Origin: Clostridium aciditolerans | Lineage (GTDB): Bacteria; Bacillota; Clostridia; Clostridiales; Clostridiaceae | Assembly: GCF_016316925.1 (NCBI RefSeq) | Contig: NZ_JAEEGB010000010.1 | Coordinates: 1-64,000, forward strand | Length of the DNA stretch: 64,000 bases | Direction of reading: 5' to 3' | In this document: positions 8,357 to 18,795 of the stretch, piece after piece | Layout of the letters: the number at the start of each line of letters is the position of its first letter | How positions within the stretch are numbered: position 1 is the stretch's first letter | Notes under the pieces: generated by a model | What the model was told of the DNA's origin: nothing | Databases searched by the model: none | Seen by the model: the letters and a program-made list of their open reading frames with translations, nothing else | Position numbers and translations under genes: made by a program

Positions 8357-10315
8357 TTAATAACCATTTATAGAATATTTTTTAATTTTTCTATATATAG
8401 TGGCTCTACTTATATTGAGCATTTCAGCAGCTTTTATTAAATCTCCCTTAGCTTCTTTAATAGCCTTTCTTATGCTCGACTTTTCCATTTCTTCTATGGT
8501 CATAACCTCAGAATTTTTATCATCTATGGTTGCAACCTCTTCATCATTTACTAAAGAGAGTCGCTTCTTAATATTTATGTAATCATATAAATACTCCTCT
8601 GTAATATTATTACTTTCACATAAATAATAAGAGCGTTCTACAACATTTCTCAACTGTCTTACATTGCCAGGCCAACTATAGTTACTTATTAATTCTAAAT
8701 AGCGACTACTTAAAGCTTTAAAGCAGCTAGGGTTCTCACTGTTCAATCTATGAATAAAATAGTTAGCCAGTATTTCAATATCTTCTACTCTTTGCTTTAA
8801 TGAAAGAGTCTTAATATTCATAACATTTATTCTGTAATATAAGTCTTCTCTAAAATTCTTATTTTTTATTTCATCTATTAAGTCACGGTTTGTAGCAGCA
8901 ATAATCCTAACATTTAGTTTTTTTTCATAAGTTCCACCAAGTCTTGTAATTTTATTGTTATCCAGGACTCTCAAAAGCTTGGACTGCATATCTAAAGGCA
9001 ACTCTCCTATTTCATCTAAGAAAATAGTTCCTCCATCGGCTAATTCAAACTTACCAGGATGTCCATCTTTAGCCGCTCCAGTAAAAGCTCCCTTTTCATA
9101 TCCAAAGAGTTCACTTTCCATAAGTTCCTTAGGTAAAGATGCACAATTTACTGCTACAAAGGGACCATTTTTTCTAGTGCTATAGTTATGTATTGATTGG
9201 GCAAATAATTCTTTTCCCGTACCACTAGGCCCCTCTATAAGTATGCTGCAGTTAGTTATAGCAGCTTTTTTTGCAAATTCTATAGTCCTTTTCATATCTT
9301 TATTCTTAGTTACTATATCTTCAAAATTGTACTTAGCATTATATCCTGCCATAACATTTACTATCTTATGTAAATATCCCTCATCTTTAAAGGTTATGAC
9401 TATACCATTAGCTTTCCCATTAAATATAATAGGAAAAGCGTTCATGCTGCACTTAATTCTTCTGTTTTTTATATAAAGATTACAATCTAAGTTATAGTAT
9501 ACATTCTCAATATTTAGTATTTTCTTTATAAAATCCATATCTTTAGTTAACGAATTAATATCAGTACTTAAAATTTCCTCTTCAGATATTCCAAGTATTT
9601 TTGATGCCATTTTATTGGTTCTTTTAATTTTCAAATCTTCATCTAGCACAAGCATTCCTTCAGAAATAGAATTAAATATTACATTTAGAAGCTTATTAGA
9701 TTCTTGTAGAGCAAAATGCTTTTCAATTAAGCGGGCTCCCGAAGCTACAATTCCTGTAGTATGGGAATGTGCTTCAGAGTAGTTTCCAGACATATTTATG
9801 CACCCTATAATTTTATTTTCTTCATCATGTATAGTTGCAGCAGAGCAAGTAAGGCAGTGGTTTTTTGAACAGTAATGTTCTGCTCCTATTATCTGAACAG
9901 GCTTATCTAAACAAAGAGAAGTTCCGATAGCATTGGTTCCTGCAGATTTTTCAGACCAATTAGCCCCTACCACAAGATTTAATTCTTTTGACCTTTTAAA
10001 TTCATGATTACCTATAGCATCTATAATATAACCATTCTTATCTGCAAGTACTATTACAAAACCTGACCCAGCAACTATCTCATATAAGCCTTCCATTATA
10101 GGATGCGCTACCTGTATTAACTGAGCATTTTCCTTTATTATGAAGCTCATTTCCCATTCTGATAGCTTTTCTACATGTTTTCTAAAAGGATTAACTTTAA
10201 GCTTCCTACATCTCATCCAGGATTCTCTTATTATAGAATCTAAATTTTCGTCTAATCTATCACTTTTAATACAATCTTCCCAATATCCTCTTATATACGG
10301 TAAATTTATTCTCAC
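8357..10315 (-). CDS. Sigma-54 enhancer-binding regulator, AcoR-like (GAF-PAS-AAA+-Fis)
   Basis: An activator of sigma-54 promoters. A GAF-like sensor domain covers about 65-200 and contains several cysteines (HYCSKNHCLTCSA, 148-159) that might bind metal or sense redox. A PAS domain follows (about 208-312), then AAA+ with Walker A GPSGTGKE (362-369), GAFTGA (409-414) and Walker B GTIFLDE (429-435). A Fis-type helix-turn-helix lies near the C terminus. Its 652 residues fit the AcoR/DhaR group. It starts at GTG after AGGTGA. The dehydrogenase gene directly downstream, with twin palindromes and a -24/-12 promoter, is its probable target. The signal is unknown; acetoin, glycerol or aldehydes are family precedents. 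Confidence 0.9.
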   Translation of the reverse strand: MRINLPYIRGYWEDCIKSDRLDENLDSIIRESWMRCRKLKVNPFRKHVEKLSEWEMSFIIKENAQLIQVAHPIMEGLYEIVAGSGFVIVLADKNGYIIDAIGNHEFKRSKELNLVVGANWSEKSAGTNAIGTSLCLDKPVQIIGAEHYCSKNHCLTCSAATIHDEENKIIGCINMSGNYSEAHSHTTGIVASGARLIEKHFALQESNKLLNVIFNSISEGMLVLDEDLKIKRTNKMASKILGISEEEILSTDINSLTKDMDFIKKILNIENVYYNLDCNLYIKNRRIKCSMNAFPIIFNGKANGIVITFKDEGYLHKIVNVMAGYNAKYNFEDIVTKNKDMKRTIEFAKKAAITNCSILIEGPSGTGKELFAQSIHNYSTRKNGPFVAVNCASLPKELMESELFGYEKGAFTGAAKDGHPGKFELADGGTIFLDEIGELPLDMQSKLLRVLDNNKITRLGGTYEKKLNVRIIAATNRDLIDEIKNKNFREDLYYRINVMNIKTLSLKQRVEDIEILANYFIHRLNSENPSCFKALSSRYLELISNYSWPGNVRQLRNVVERSYYLCESNNITEEYLYDYINIKKRLSLVNDEEVATIDDKNSEVMTIEEMEKSSIRKAIKEAKGDLIKAAEMLNISRATIYRKIKKYSINGY

Positions 10316-10340
10316 AAAATCACCTCGGATCTAAATAGTT

Positions 10341-10514
10341 TTATTTAGGCATCTGAAAGAAAATAACAAGTCAAAGATGCGACGGATATTTTGTGTCAGA
10401 CAAGGAGGCAGGTTCCGCAGATAGTCAGCACTATCTAAGGGCTCTGCCGACGCAGTATGACGAAAAATAGACTAGCATACTGACTAGTTATTTTTTTGAA
10501 GATGCCCTAATATA
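10341..10514. repeat. Palindromic dispersed repeat, family R3, full copy
   Basis: About 170 bases with outer inverted ends (TTTAGGCATC near 10345; GATGCCCTAA at 10501-10510) and an internal GC-rich hairpin. The left end, around AAATAACAAGTCAAAGATGC, recurs nearly unchanged and inverted at 32540-32578, with shorter matches at 61781-61804 and 53884-53920. No coding potential was seen. It lies in the 298-base gap between the AcoR-like regulator and argD. Confidence 0.7.
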
Positions 10515-10566
10515 GTTTTAACCTATATTAGTAATAATAACAATAATTTACAAAAATATCAATGCG

Positions 10567-10600
10567 ACAAAAAAGCATATATTGTAAACAATATATGCCC
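10567..10600 (-). terminator. Rho-independent terminator of argBD
   Basis: On the minus strand a perfect GCATATATTGT hairpin is followed by a run of six T, about 15 bases after the argD stop. Confidence 0.8.
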
Positions 10601-10613
10601 TCTAACATATTAA

Positions 10614-11789
10614 TCATGCATTTTGGTTATAACCTTGTAATACCTTTTCCAATAATTCCATAGCTTTATCTATATCATCATTCTCTACATTAAGTGGTGG
10701 TAAAAGCCTTATAACATCGCTCCCTGCAGTAACTGCTAGCAGCTTATTTTCAAAGCACTTCTTGCTAAACTCCTTTACATCTACCTTAAGCTTTATACCT
10801 AGTAATAATCCTACTCCTTTTATCTCTTCTATTATTGGATATTTCTCTTTTAAATCTTTTAATTTAGAAATAATATATTCACTTTTCTCATTTACCTTGT
10901 CTACTACTCCGCCATCTGTTAACTCCTTTAAAACAGCAAGACTTACTGCACAAGCAAGTGGATTGCCACCAAAAGTACTTCCATGATCTCCTGGTACAAG
11001 TACAGAGGCTTTTTCGTTAGTCATTACAGCTCCTATCGGAAATCCTCCACCAAGTCCTTTTGCCATACATATAACATCAGGAATCACTCCAAATTTTTGA
11101 TAAGCAAATAAAGTTCCTAGCCTTCCCACACCACATTGAATTTCATCAAATATAAGAAGAGCATCATATTTTTCACATAATTCTTTAGCTTGCTTCAAAT
11201 ATTCAATGGCAGCTGAGTTTATTCCACCTTCTCCTTGTATAGGTTCGATTATAACTGCACAAACTTCACTACTCATTTTATCTTTCAAATCTTCTATATC
11301 ATTAAATTTAGCACTTCTAGTTCCACCAATCAATGGCATGAAATCTTCTTGATACTTCTTCTGTCCTGTTACAGACAAAGCACCCATAGTCCTACCATGA
11401 AAAGAATTTTCCATGTATATTACTATATTTTTATCTGCTCCACCTTTTATCTTTCCATATTTTCTTCCTATCTTTACTCCACATTCCATAGCTTCTGTAC
11501 CACTGTTACAGAAAAAAACAGATTTATGATCACTAAAATAGCATATCTTTTCAGATAACTCAACAGCTTGTTTACTCCAGTAGTAGTTAGATATATGCAT
11601 TAGCTCACTGCTCTGATCAGCTATTGCTTTTGTTATTGCTGGATGACTGTGCCCTAAACAGTTAACAGCTACCCCTGATACAAAATCCATATATTCTATA
11701 CCATTACTATCATATAGCTTACTTCCTAAGCCTTTTTCAAAAACTATATCAAATCTTCCGTAAGTATTCATTATATTACCTTTTGACAT
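10614..11789 (-). CDS. argD: Acetylornithine aminotransferase
   Basis: A PLP aminotransferase that converts N-acetylglutamate semialdehyde to N-acetylornithine in arginine synthesis. Class III aminotransferase landmarks include VNCLGHSHPAI, the SGTEAMECGVKIGR segment, IIEPIQGEGG, LIFDEIQCGVGRLG and the PLP-lysine region MAKGLGGGFPIGA. The length of 391 residues is typical. The start at 11789 has GGGAG about 8 bases upstream and overlaps the end of argB by 19 bases. An alternative ATG at 11771 forms TAATG with the argB stop and has a weaker AAAGG; both imply translational coupling. Linkage to argB and argC supports the arginine role over ornithine or GABA transamination. Confidence 0.93.
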   Translation of the reverse strand: MSKGNIMNTYGRFDIVFEKGLGSKLYDSNGIEYMDFVSGVAVNCLGHSHPAITKAIADQSSELMHISNYYWSKQAVELSEKICYFSDHKSVFFCNSGTEAMECGVKIGRKYGKIKGGADKNIVIYMENSFHGRTMGALSVTGQKKYQEDFMPLIGGTRSAKFNDIEDLKDKMSSEVCAVIIEPIQGEGGINSAAIEYLKQAKELCEKYDALLIFDEIQCGVGRLGTLFAYQKFGVIPDVICMAKGLGGGFPIGAVMTNEKASVLVPGDHGSTFGGNPLACAVSLAVLKELTDGGVVDKVNEKSEYIISKLKDLKEKYPIIEEIKGVGLLLGIKLKVDVKEFSKKCFENKLLAVTAGSDVIRLLPPLNVENDDIDKAMELLEKVLQGYNQNA

Positions 11790-12664
11790 TTTTTTTCTCT
11801 CTCCCTTGAAGTAATTTTAGTTCCAAAATCATATACTATATTTGAAATCAAACTGTGCTTCTTTCTGCCATCTATAAGGTGTATATCTTTTGTTCCATTT
11901 TCTATAGCCTCTATACAGCACTCCATTTTTGGTATCATACCACCATTTATTATTCCTTCATCTATATAGTTTTTCACATCATCAGAGGTTATATTTCTAA
12001 TGATACTTGATTTATCATTTATATCTTTATATACACCTTCTACATCCGTAAGGATCATAAGTTTTTCGCACTTAAGCTCGGAACTTATAAAGGACGCTGC
12101 ATAATCTGCATTTATATTATATTTGTTGCCATAAGAATCACAGGCTATAGGAGAAATAACTGGCACCCTTCCCTTCTCTAGAATACTCAATAAAAAGGAT
12201 TTATTTATACTTACTACCTCTCCAACAAAACCTATATCTATTTTCTTACCATTTTCATATATATATTTCTTCTTTGCCTTAATTAAATTGCTGTCTCTTC
12301 CACTTAGTCCTATGGCACTTATTCCTTGATTGCTTAAGCTTGCAGATATATCTTTGTTTATATGTCCTGAAAGAACCATCTCAGCTATATCCATTACATT
12401 TTTATCAGTAACTCTAAGCCCATTTTTAAATTCACTTTTTACACCGGTCATTTTTAACCACTTAGATATTTCTGGACCACCACCATGGACAATAATTATA
12501 TTTATACCAAAGCGCTTTAGTAGAACTATATCCTCAATAAAGGCTTTAGATGCATTTTCATCATTCATTATGCTTCCACCATATTTTATTACAAAGGTTT
12601 TACCCTTAAACTTATCTATATCATGTAGTGCTTCTAAAGGTATAGAATTTTCTTCCTCCAACAT
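11771..12664 (-). CDS. argB: Acetylglutamate kinase
   Basis: Phosphorylates N-acetylglutamate, the second step of the arginine pathway and usually the feedback-controlled one. Amino-acid kinase family landmarks are the TFVIKYGGSIM segment near the N terminus, IIIVHGGGPEIS, and MILTDVEGVYKD with GGMIPKMECC near the C terminus. The length of 297 residues fits. The start is chosen as ATG 12664, which follows GGTGGAG; an in-frame TTG at 12676 lacks a good ribosome site. It is first in argB-argD, transcribed divergently from argC. Confidence 0.93.
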   Translation of the reverse strand: MLEEENSIPLEALHDIDKFKGKTFVIKYGGSIMNDENASKAFIEDIVLLKRFGINIIIVHGGGPEISKWLKMTGVKSEFKNGLRVTDKNVMDIAEMVLSGHINKDISASLSNQGISAIGLSGRDSNLIKAKKKYIYENGKKIDIGFVGEVVSINKSFLLSILEKGRVPVISPIACDSYGNKYNINADYAASFISSELKCEKLMILTDVEGVYKDINDKSSIIRNITSDDVKNYIDEGIINGGMIPKMECCIEAIENGTKDIHLIDGRKKHSLISNIVYDFGTKITSREREKKCQKVI

Positions 12665-12699
12665 CTGCTCCACCAACCTTATTAAATTTTATGAGAATA

Positions 12700-12728
12700 A
12701 TTATACTCTCATTGTTATTAATATGCAA
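12700..12728 (-). promoter_or_regulatory. Promoter of argBD
   Basis: On the minus strand TTGCAT, a 17-base spacer and a perfect TATAAT lie about 36 bases before the argB ATG. The -10 box is followed by TATTCTCAT, which resembles the sequence after the argC -10 box. The shared, partly palindromic stretch over both -10 boxes may be an ArgR operator. Confidence 0.6.
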
Positions 12729-12755
12729 TACATTTTAAATAATTTCATATTTTTA

Positions 12756-12784
12756 TTGCATAATTATATTGGTTTATGTATAAT
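12756..12784 (+). promoter_or_regulatory. Promoter of argC with possible ArgR box
   Basis: TTGCAT, a 17-base spacer and TATAAT precede argC by 39 bases. The stretch from 12779 to 12802 (TATAATTATTTTTATGAATA) resembles an ARG box and mirrors the argBD side. The operator is inferred; the promoter boxes are clear. Confidence 0.6.
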
Positions 12785-12823
12785 TATTTTTATGAATAAT
12801 TTAAAATATCTAGAGGTGATAAG

Positions 12824-13861
12824 ATGATTAACGTAGGAATATTAGGTTCTACAGGCTACGCAGGCCAACAACTAGTATGGCTTTTAACTAATCATTCAAA
12901 TGCAAATATTGTTTTTCTTTCTTCCCATAGTTATGAAGGAGACTTATACAGTGATATATATAAAAATTATTATGGTTTCAATAAAAATATTTGCATAAAT
13001 ATACAAGAAGCTGAATGTAAATTAAATAGCATCGATGTGCTTTTCATAGCCCTACCTCATGGAAAATCTTTTGATATAACAAAAAAAGCTCTTGAAAAAG
13101 GAGTAAAAGTCATAGATTTAGGGGCTGACTTTAGAATTAAATCAAAGGCTACTTATGAACAATGGTATGGATTGGACCACCAATGTAGTGAGCTTCTGGA
13201 AGATTCAGTTTATGGACTTCCTGAACTTAAACGTGAAAGCATAAAAAATGCTTCTCTAATTGCTAACCCTGGCTGTTACCCTACTGCGAGCATTTTAGCA
13301 CTTGCCCCACTTTTAAAAGCTAAAATAGTTGACCCTAAGTCTATAATTATAGATGCTAAATCTGGAGTTTCTGGCGCAGGAAGAAATGCTGCTATACCAA
13401 ATATATATACAGAATGTAACGAATCCATAAAAGCATATTCTGTTGCCTCTCATAGACATACTCCAGAAATTGAACAAGAACTTTCACATTTATTAGGAAG
13501 TGATTTAACTCTTGTTTTTACCCCTCATTTAGTTCCAATGAACAGAGGAATTCTATCTGTATGTTATGCAAACTTAACTATCGATATGTCGCAAGAGGAA
13601 TTATATAAGCTATATGATGAATTTTACAAAGATGAGTTTTTCGTAAAAGTTACAGAAGATATGCCCGAAACCAAGTATGTTAAGGGTTCTAATATGTGCC
13701 ATATAGGTCTAAGATTAGATAAAAGAACAGGAAAAGTAATAGTATGTTCGGCAATAGATAATTTAATGAAAGGTGCCGCAGGGCAGGCCATTCAAAATAT
13801 GAATATTATGTTTGGGATTGACGAAAAGACAGGACTTAACTTTCCAGCAATGCTTCCTTAA
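12824..13861 (+). CDS. argC: N-acetyl-gamma-glutamyl-phosphate reductase
   Basis: Reduces N-acetylglutamyl phosphate to the semialdehyde with NADPH, between the ArgB and ArgD steps. The N-terminal [12 protein letters not shown] is the dinucleotide-binding loop, and the active-site cysteine lies in [13 protein letters not shown]. The [10 protein letters not shown] segment and [12 protein letters not shown] are family hallmarks. At 345 residues it is full length. The ribosome site is AGAGGTGATAAG. It diverges from argB across 160 bases holding two mirrored promoters, which suggests joint control. argJ, argA, argF, argG and argH are not in the window. Confidence 0.95.
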   Translation: MINVGILGSTGYAGQQLVWLLTNHSNANIVFLSSHSYEGDLYSDIYKNYYGFNKNICINIQEAECKLNSIDVLFIALPHGKSFDITKKALEKGVKVIDLGADFRIKSKATYEQWYGLDHQCSELLEDSVYGLPELKRESIKNASLIANPGCYPTASILALAPLLKAKIVDPKSIIIDAKSGVSGAGRNAAIPNIYTECNESIKAYSVASHRHTPEIEQELSHLLGSDLTLVFTPHLVPMNRGILSVCYANLTIDMSQEELYKLYDEFYKDEFFVKVTEDMPETKYVKGSNMCHIGLRLDKRTGKVIVCSAIDNLMKGAAGQAIQNMNIMFGIDEKTGLNFPAMLP

Positions 13862-13867
13862 GGCATG

Positions 13868-14052
13868 TAATTGACAATTGACAGTGGACAGTGAAGGAGG
13901 ATTTTCTTACGTTTTGCTCCAGAAAATCTTTAATTTATAAAAACTCGTTTCACATTAATGAAACGAGTCTTAAAATATAATGGTTTTCTGACTTAAGGAA
14001 GGAAACTCACCTTATCTGTCCTCTGTCAATTGTCAATTGTCAATTGTCCTCT
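13868..14052. repeat. Palindromic dispersed repeat, family R2, long copy 1
   Basis: About 185 bases with inverted ends made of short units such as AATTGACAGTGGACA, the right end carrying several tandem TCAATTG units. A central ACTCGTTTCA hairpin (near 13945-13972) could also end argC transcripts. It is homologous, inverted, to 24398-24590, and shorter relatives lie at 35900-35987 and 40258-40356. It resembles a MITE. Confidence 0.8.
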
Positions 14053-14063
14053 AAAACTTATTG

Positions 14064-15431
14064 TTATTCATAAGTTATCTTTTTATTCTCATCACATACA
14101 ATCTTCGTATCTTTTCCATTTAGATTAGTTTTTAAAATTACTTTGTGTTTCCACAAATCAACTACATGTTTGAGAGTCTCCACTGCATATTGAAGTTGAA
14201 GCTCTCTTCCTTCAAAGACATGCTCAAGAGTTAAAGTTTTATCCATTTTAGACATATCTTCAACTCTGATATTAGGAATACTACCCATGCCACAGCTATT
14301 GCTTAAGGTATCTCTTATTTCCTTCCATCCTTCATCATCGGATATTTCATCAATCACATAATTTTTATCTTTCTTAATATATTGGAATAAATTAAGCTTG
14401 GTGCAAAGCTCCTTTGTCAAGTACCTTCTTAAGAAAGACTCATCTCTTTCTATGAGTCTTACCTCAAATATTTTTTCTTCTCCGTATTTCTGAACTAGGT
14501 CTTTATAAATTTCAAAGCCTAAGAAATACGGATTTATATTTCCTTGTAGTGGTACGATAACATCATTATGTCTTTTTATAAACTCAAGATAAAGCTTTTG
14601 AGGTAATTCTAATTTCTTTAGAATATTATAATGCCAATAGCTGGCCCAACCTTCATTCATAATTTTGGTTTCTATTTGAGGAACAAAATACTTTGTTTCA
14701 TCTCTAACTATTTCTATAATATTTTTCTGCCACTCAAATAAATCACCATGCATAGATATAAAACCTAATATATCCTCTACAGGTTCTTGAGGTACTTTTT
14801 CAACATCAGGAGGCTCTGGCTTTTCTCTAGGTACAATTGGACTATAATTCATATCCAAACTTTTATAATCTTCCATTTTTCTTTTTCTAATCTCTTCATC
14901 GCTTAAGTTCTTAACTCCAACAGCTCTATTTGTTTGATATTTTAGAGCATGAGCTGCATTTAACATCTTTTCGACTTCTACATATCCTATACTCGGATCG
15001 TTGATGTATGATCTTATAATATCTGCATGATTTTTAAACATTTCCAAAGTATAAATTGCACTTGTGGCTTCTTTAAACATTCTATTATTTTTAAAAAAAT
15101 CGTTGTGTCCATAAACATGGGCCATTGTTAATATTTGAAGCAGCATTGTATTATCCTTCATTAAATATGCAATACATGGATTTGAGTTTATTACCATTTC
15201 ATAAGGAAGCCCTGTAAGATTATAATTATACAGAGTTCTTAGCTTTTCATATGCTTTTCCAAAGCTCCAGTGCGGATACATAGAAGGCATACCTACATAA
15301 ACTTCATATGCCAGCATATCATTATAGTTTATGATTTCAAATTCCTGAGGATAATAATCAAGTCCAACTTCCCTTGCCTTTTCTTCTATTAAGTCATTCC
15401 ACATCTCCAGATCAGCTACAGTGTATTCCAA
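14064..15431 (-). CDS. spoVR: SpoVR family protein
   Basis: SpoVR is needed for normal spore cortex formation in Bacillus; its molecular activity is unknown. The protein is cytoplasmic, 455 residues, close to the family norm, with the characteristic YPQEFEIINYNDMLAYEVYVGMP start region, AHVYGHNDFFKNN, and the WASYWHYNI segment after NEGW. It is the last gene of a three-gene operon with prkA and yhbH, an arrangement known widely in bacteria and linked to sporulation or starvation. The gap to yhbH is 21 bases. Confidence 0.93.
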   Translation of the reverse strand: MEYTVADLEMWNDLIEEKAREVGLDYYPQEFEIINYNDMLAYEVYVGMPSMYPHWSFGKAYEKLRTLYNYNLTGLPYEMVINSNPCIAYLMKDNTMLLQILTMAHVYGHNDFFKNNRMFKEATSAIYTLEMFKNHADIIRSYINDPSIGYVEVEKMLNAAHALKYQTNRAVGVKNLSDEEIRKRKMEDYKSLDMNYSPIVPREKPEPPDVEKVPQEPVEDILGFISMHGDLFEWQKNIIEIVRDETKYFVPQIETKIMNEGWASYWHYNILKKLELPQKLYLEFIKRHNDVIVPLQGNINPYFLGFEIYKDLVQKYGEEKIFEVRLIERDESFLRRYLTKELCTKLNLFQYIKKDKNYVIDEISDDEGWKEIRDTLSNSCGMGSIPNIRVEDMSKMDKTLTLEHVFEGRELQLQYAVETLKHVVDLWKHKVILKTNLNGKDTKIVCDENKKITYE

Positions 15432-15452
15432 TTCCTCACCCCCTCTAACAAA

Positions 15453-16670
15453 TTAGTAGTCATTATTTATTTCTACAGTAAGCATTTCTCTAAGCGCATC
15501 CCACATATCTTCTTTCTTTTTCATTGCCACAGATACAAAATTCTTTCTTTTAACTTCATTAGAATATCTCTTTTTTATTGCACTAGTATATCCATAAGCC
15601 ATAATCTCTGCATATCCAAATAGGTTGCTAACATCACACAAGGTATTAGCCGCTTTAACAGCCCTATCATTATCTTCACTCCAATTATCTCCATCACTTA
15701 CATGAAAAGCATATATATTCCATATAGCCGGATTGTATTTCTCGTCAATAATTTCTAAAGCCTTATTGTATCCGCTAGATATATAAGTGCCTCCAGATTC
15801 AACCTTGTGAAAGAATTCATTTTCTGTAACAACTTTAGCAGTGGTGGAGTGTGCAATAAATACAACCTCCACGTTTGAATATTTAGCTTTTACAAACTGA
15901 TACAGCATAAAGAAAAATGATCTAGCTAAATACTTTTTATTTTGATCCATGGATGCCGAAGTATCCATTATGCACATTACCACTGCACTGTATTCTCTCT
16001 TCTTGGTTGGTTTTACTCTATAATATCTTAAATCATCTTCTTTAAAAGGAAATCTCCCTACAAGATCTTCTCCATCAAGAGAATATTGATTTAGCACTTC
16101 TTCATTCATTCCATTTTTTTGAACATCTTCTTTAAGTGCTCTTTTCATACCCTGTTTTCTTTTTAACTTTTCAACAACAGTTTTCTTTTTGGCAAGTCTT
16201 GGGGGGATTCCACTTTTCTGATAACCACACTTCTTCTTTGAACCATCTGACAATATTTCAGAAAATCTCTTTTTAGTCAAATTAGGTAAATTTAAATCCT
16301 GAAATATATATTCCATAATATCTTCTATGGTTATTTCAGTTTCGTATATATCTTCTCCTTCCTCATTACCTGCCCCTTTATTTCCACTTCCTTTGGCTTC
16401 TTTTTCAGTGCCTATTACGTCTCCTCTTTTCTCTGTTCCGTCACCACTTCCTACACCAGGCACATTTTTCCCATATACAAATTGATATTCTTTGAGCCCT
16501 TTAATAGGAATTTTTATTTTTTTATTTTTTGTCTGCCCTATAATACTTTCCTCTGACAGAATATCTACGAGATTCTTCTTTATTGAATCTTCAACAAGTT
16601 CTTTATGTCTTCTCCTATCCTCGCCAGCCCTATCATGCCCTATAGGGTTGAATTCTCTAAATACTGCCAT
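15453..16670 (-). CDS. yhbH: YhbH/YeaH family protein (DUF444)
   Basis: A DUF444 protein of about 405 residues, with an N-terminal [19 protein letters not shown] segment and a von Willebrand A-like C-terminal half holding the MIDAS-type motif DTSASM. Together with PrkA and SpoVR it forms a conserved module active in stationary phase or sporulation; the exact role is unknown. The start is ATG 16670, just after the prkA TGA; the longer reading from 16703 overlaps prkA and has no better ribosome site. Residues about 100-130 are rich in Gly, Glu and Lys and look flexible. Confidence 0.9.
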   Translation of the reverse strand: MAVFREFNPIGHDRAGEDRRRHKELVEDSIKKNLVDILSEESIIGQTKNKKIKIPIKGLKEYQFVYGKNVPGVGSGDGTEKRGDVIGTEKEAKGSGNKGAGNEEGEDIYETEITIEDIMEYIFQDLNLPNLTKKRFSEILSDGSKKKCGYQKSGIPPRLAKKKTVVEKLKRKQGMKRALKEDVQKNGMNEEVLNQYSLDGEDLVGRFPFKEDDLRYYRVKPTKKREYSAVVMCIMDTSASMDQNKKYLARSFFFMLYQFVKAKYSNVEVVFIAHSTTAKVVTENEFFHKVESGGTYISSGYNKALEIIDEKYNPAIWNIYAFHVSDGDNWSEDNDRAVKAANTLCDVSNLFGYAEIMAYGYTSAIKKRYSNEVKRKNFVSVAMKKKEDMWDALREMLTVEINNDY

Positions 16671-16674
16671 AATA

Positions 16675-18597
16675 TCAATCCTTCCATAGATTATTAGCAG
16701 CATATTTTAATATTACATCACAACAATGATCGCAATACCCGTTTTTCTTCATTTCTTCTACCATAGAATTATATTTCTTATGCTGTTCCTTATCTCTAAC
16801 TTTTGATTTAGTAACTATACGTGACATCTCTCTTACTGATGATGTTATTTTCTTTTCTATAGCTTCTTTTAAAGGCTCATAGGATGTATAATCTACTTTT
16901 CCACCTTTTCTCATTAGATAGAACATATAAGAGGTGACATCGGATCTAAAGCCTTTAGCAGAACCTTCTGATATGCCAATTTGTTCTTCTATAGAACGCA
17001 TAAATTTTTCGTCTGGGTCTAACTGTTCTCCAGTTGATTTATCTTTAATTTTAGCCCTATTAACATAAGCTTCTGCATGATCTAAATAATTATTGAATAA
17101 GCTCTCAGCTTGTTCCTTAAAGCTTTGAATAAATGCCTTAGTTATTTCTTTTTCAAGAACCTTATTATATTCTTTTCTTATGCTATCTTGAATTAATCCA
17201 AGATATTTCTTTCTCAAGTCATCAGCAACATCTAAATCTTTTATTGATTTAATAATACTTTCCATTACACTTAATGGATTAATACAATGATGTTCTGAGT
17301 CTGAAAGAGCATTATCTATAGCTTTAATAATAAATCTTGTTGATATACCCTCCATACCTTCTCTTATTCCGGCTTCTTCTCTAAGTTCCATAATATCTAT
17401 CTTCTTAGTAGTTCCCTTTTCAACTATTTCTTCTCCATTATAAATCTTTAACTTAGTCAAAAGATCTACTTTATTAGATAGAGATAGTCTGCTTAATATA
17501 GCAAACATAGCAGCTACTTCAATAGTGTGTGGTGCTATATGAGCTTTAAAGTGACTCTTCTTTAATATCTTTTCATATATCTTTGTTTCCTCGCTTAATT
17601 CCATACAATATGGAACTTCAACCTTAACTATTCTGTCTAATATGGCTTCATTTGTATGGTCTGATTTAAACTTATTCCACTCAGCTTCATTAGAGTGGGC
17701 TATTATAACTCCATCGAAATAGATCATAGAACCCTTCCCTGGAGATGGTATAGATTTTTCTTGAGTAGCAGTTATAATAGTATGAAGATACTCTACATCA
17801 TTTTTAAATACTTCTATAAATTCAACCAATCCTCTGTTTCCAACATCAAAAGCACCATTTAGGGAGAATATACGAGGATCATCTTCTGGATATAAATCCA
17901 TCTTTGAAATATCTACTGATCCAACCAAAACTGATGTGTCTTGATTATTTGGATCAACAGGTGGTACTACCCCTATTCCTTTTCTAGATCTAATCGAAAA
18001 TCCTGTTTTAACTACCGGGAAGTTTTCATACTGACCTTTAAATTCTTCTTTTAGCCTATGTCTACATACCGGACATAAATCTCCTTCTATTTTTATTCCT
18101 AAGTTTTCTTCAAACTGCTTTCTTAAATGTTTAGGAATAAGATGGAGAGGTTCTTCTCTCATAGGACAGCCTTTCAAAGCATATATAGCTTCACTTTCTT
18201 CTAAAGCTCTTTTTAATACTTCTACTATAGAAGACTTTCCTGAACCTACAGGTCCAACTAAATAAAGTACCTGTCTTGACTCTTCACCATTCATAGCTGC
18301 TGAATAAAAATAACTAGCTATTTTCATAAGAGTCTTTTCGATGCCGAAAAAATCATTTTTAAAAAAGTTATAACTTTTTATTGTTTCATTACCATATATT
18401 TTTCTTATCCTTAGGTTTTCTTCTGATTTTAAAATTTCCACACCTGGATCTGTTATTAAATTATACATTCTTCTATGTGCAAGCTGAGCAACTTCCGGAT
18501 TTTCTTTTATAATCTGGAGATACTCTAATAAGGTTCCTTCAAATTCGTCTTTTCTTCCTTTTTCTCTATCCTGCTCTATTAATTCTTTAAAATTCAT
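16675..18597 (-). CDS. prkA: PrkA serine protein kinase / AAA+ protein
   Basis: PrkA proteins join an AAA+ domain to a region with distant similarity to eukaryotic kinases; in Bacillus PrkA works in sporulation (kinase and protease activities have both been reported). Walker A is GPVGSGKS (115-122). A zinc-ribbon-like [10 protein letters not shown]...CPVCRHRL segment lies nearby. At 640 residues it is full length. It leads the operon prkA-yhbH-spoVR, with only a few bases to yhbH. The ribosome site is TGGAGGTTGAGGG. No clear sigma-A promoter was recognised upstream, and a sporulation sigma factor is possible. Confidence 0.93.
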   Translation of the reverse strand: MNFKELIEQDREKGRKDEFEGTLLEYLQIIKENPEVAQLAHRRMYNLITDPGVEILKSEENLRIRKIYGNETIKSYNFFKNDFFGIEKTLMKIASYFYSAAMNGEESRQVLYLVGPVGSGKSSIVEVLKRALEESEAIYALKGCPMREEPLHLIPKHLRKQFEENLGIKIEGDLCPVCRHRLKEEFKGQYENFPVVKTGFSIRSRKGIGVVPPVDPNNQDTSVLVGSVDISKMDLYPEDDPRIFSLNGAFDVGNRGLVEFIEVFKNDVEYLHTIITATQEKSIPSPGKGSMIYFDGVIIAHSNEAEWNKFKSDHTNEAILDRIVKVEVPYCMELSEETKIYEKILKKSHFKAHIAPHTIEVAAMFAILSRLSLSNKVDLLTKLKIYNGEEIVEKGTTKKIDIMELREEAGIREGMEGISTRFIIKAIDNALSDSEHHCINPLSVMESIIKSIKDLDVADDLRKKYLGLIQDSIRKEYNKVLEKEITKAFIQSFKEQAESLFNNYLDHAEAYVNRAKIKDKSTGEQLDPDEKFMRSIEEQIGISEGSAKGFRSDVTSYMFYLMRKGGKVDYTSYEPLKEAIEKKITSSVREMSRIVTKSKVRDKEQHKKYNSMVEEMKKNGYCDHCCDVILKYAANNLWKD

Positions 18598-18744
18598 CCC
18601 TCAACCTCCATATAAAGTGATAAAAGAAAGACTATTTATATAATAATTTTAGATACATCATTATTTGATATATCTTTGTAGTATTTATATTAAATTTTTA
18701 CATGTTTTAGAACAAAGTTAATTTTAGAAAAGACTGCAAATTTA

Positions 18745-18782
18745 TAAGGGGTGTTTTCCTCGAAAACACCCCTTATAAATTA
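18745..18782 (-). terminator. Terminator of the dlt operon
   Basis: A perfect GGGGTGTTTTC / GAAAACACCCC hairpin with a 3-4 base loop sits 15 bases after the last dlt gene. The 3' tail is AT-rich but not a pure T run. Confidence 0.65.
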
Positions 18783-18795
18783 TTCAATGATATAA

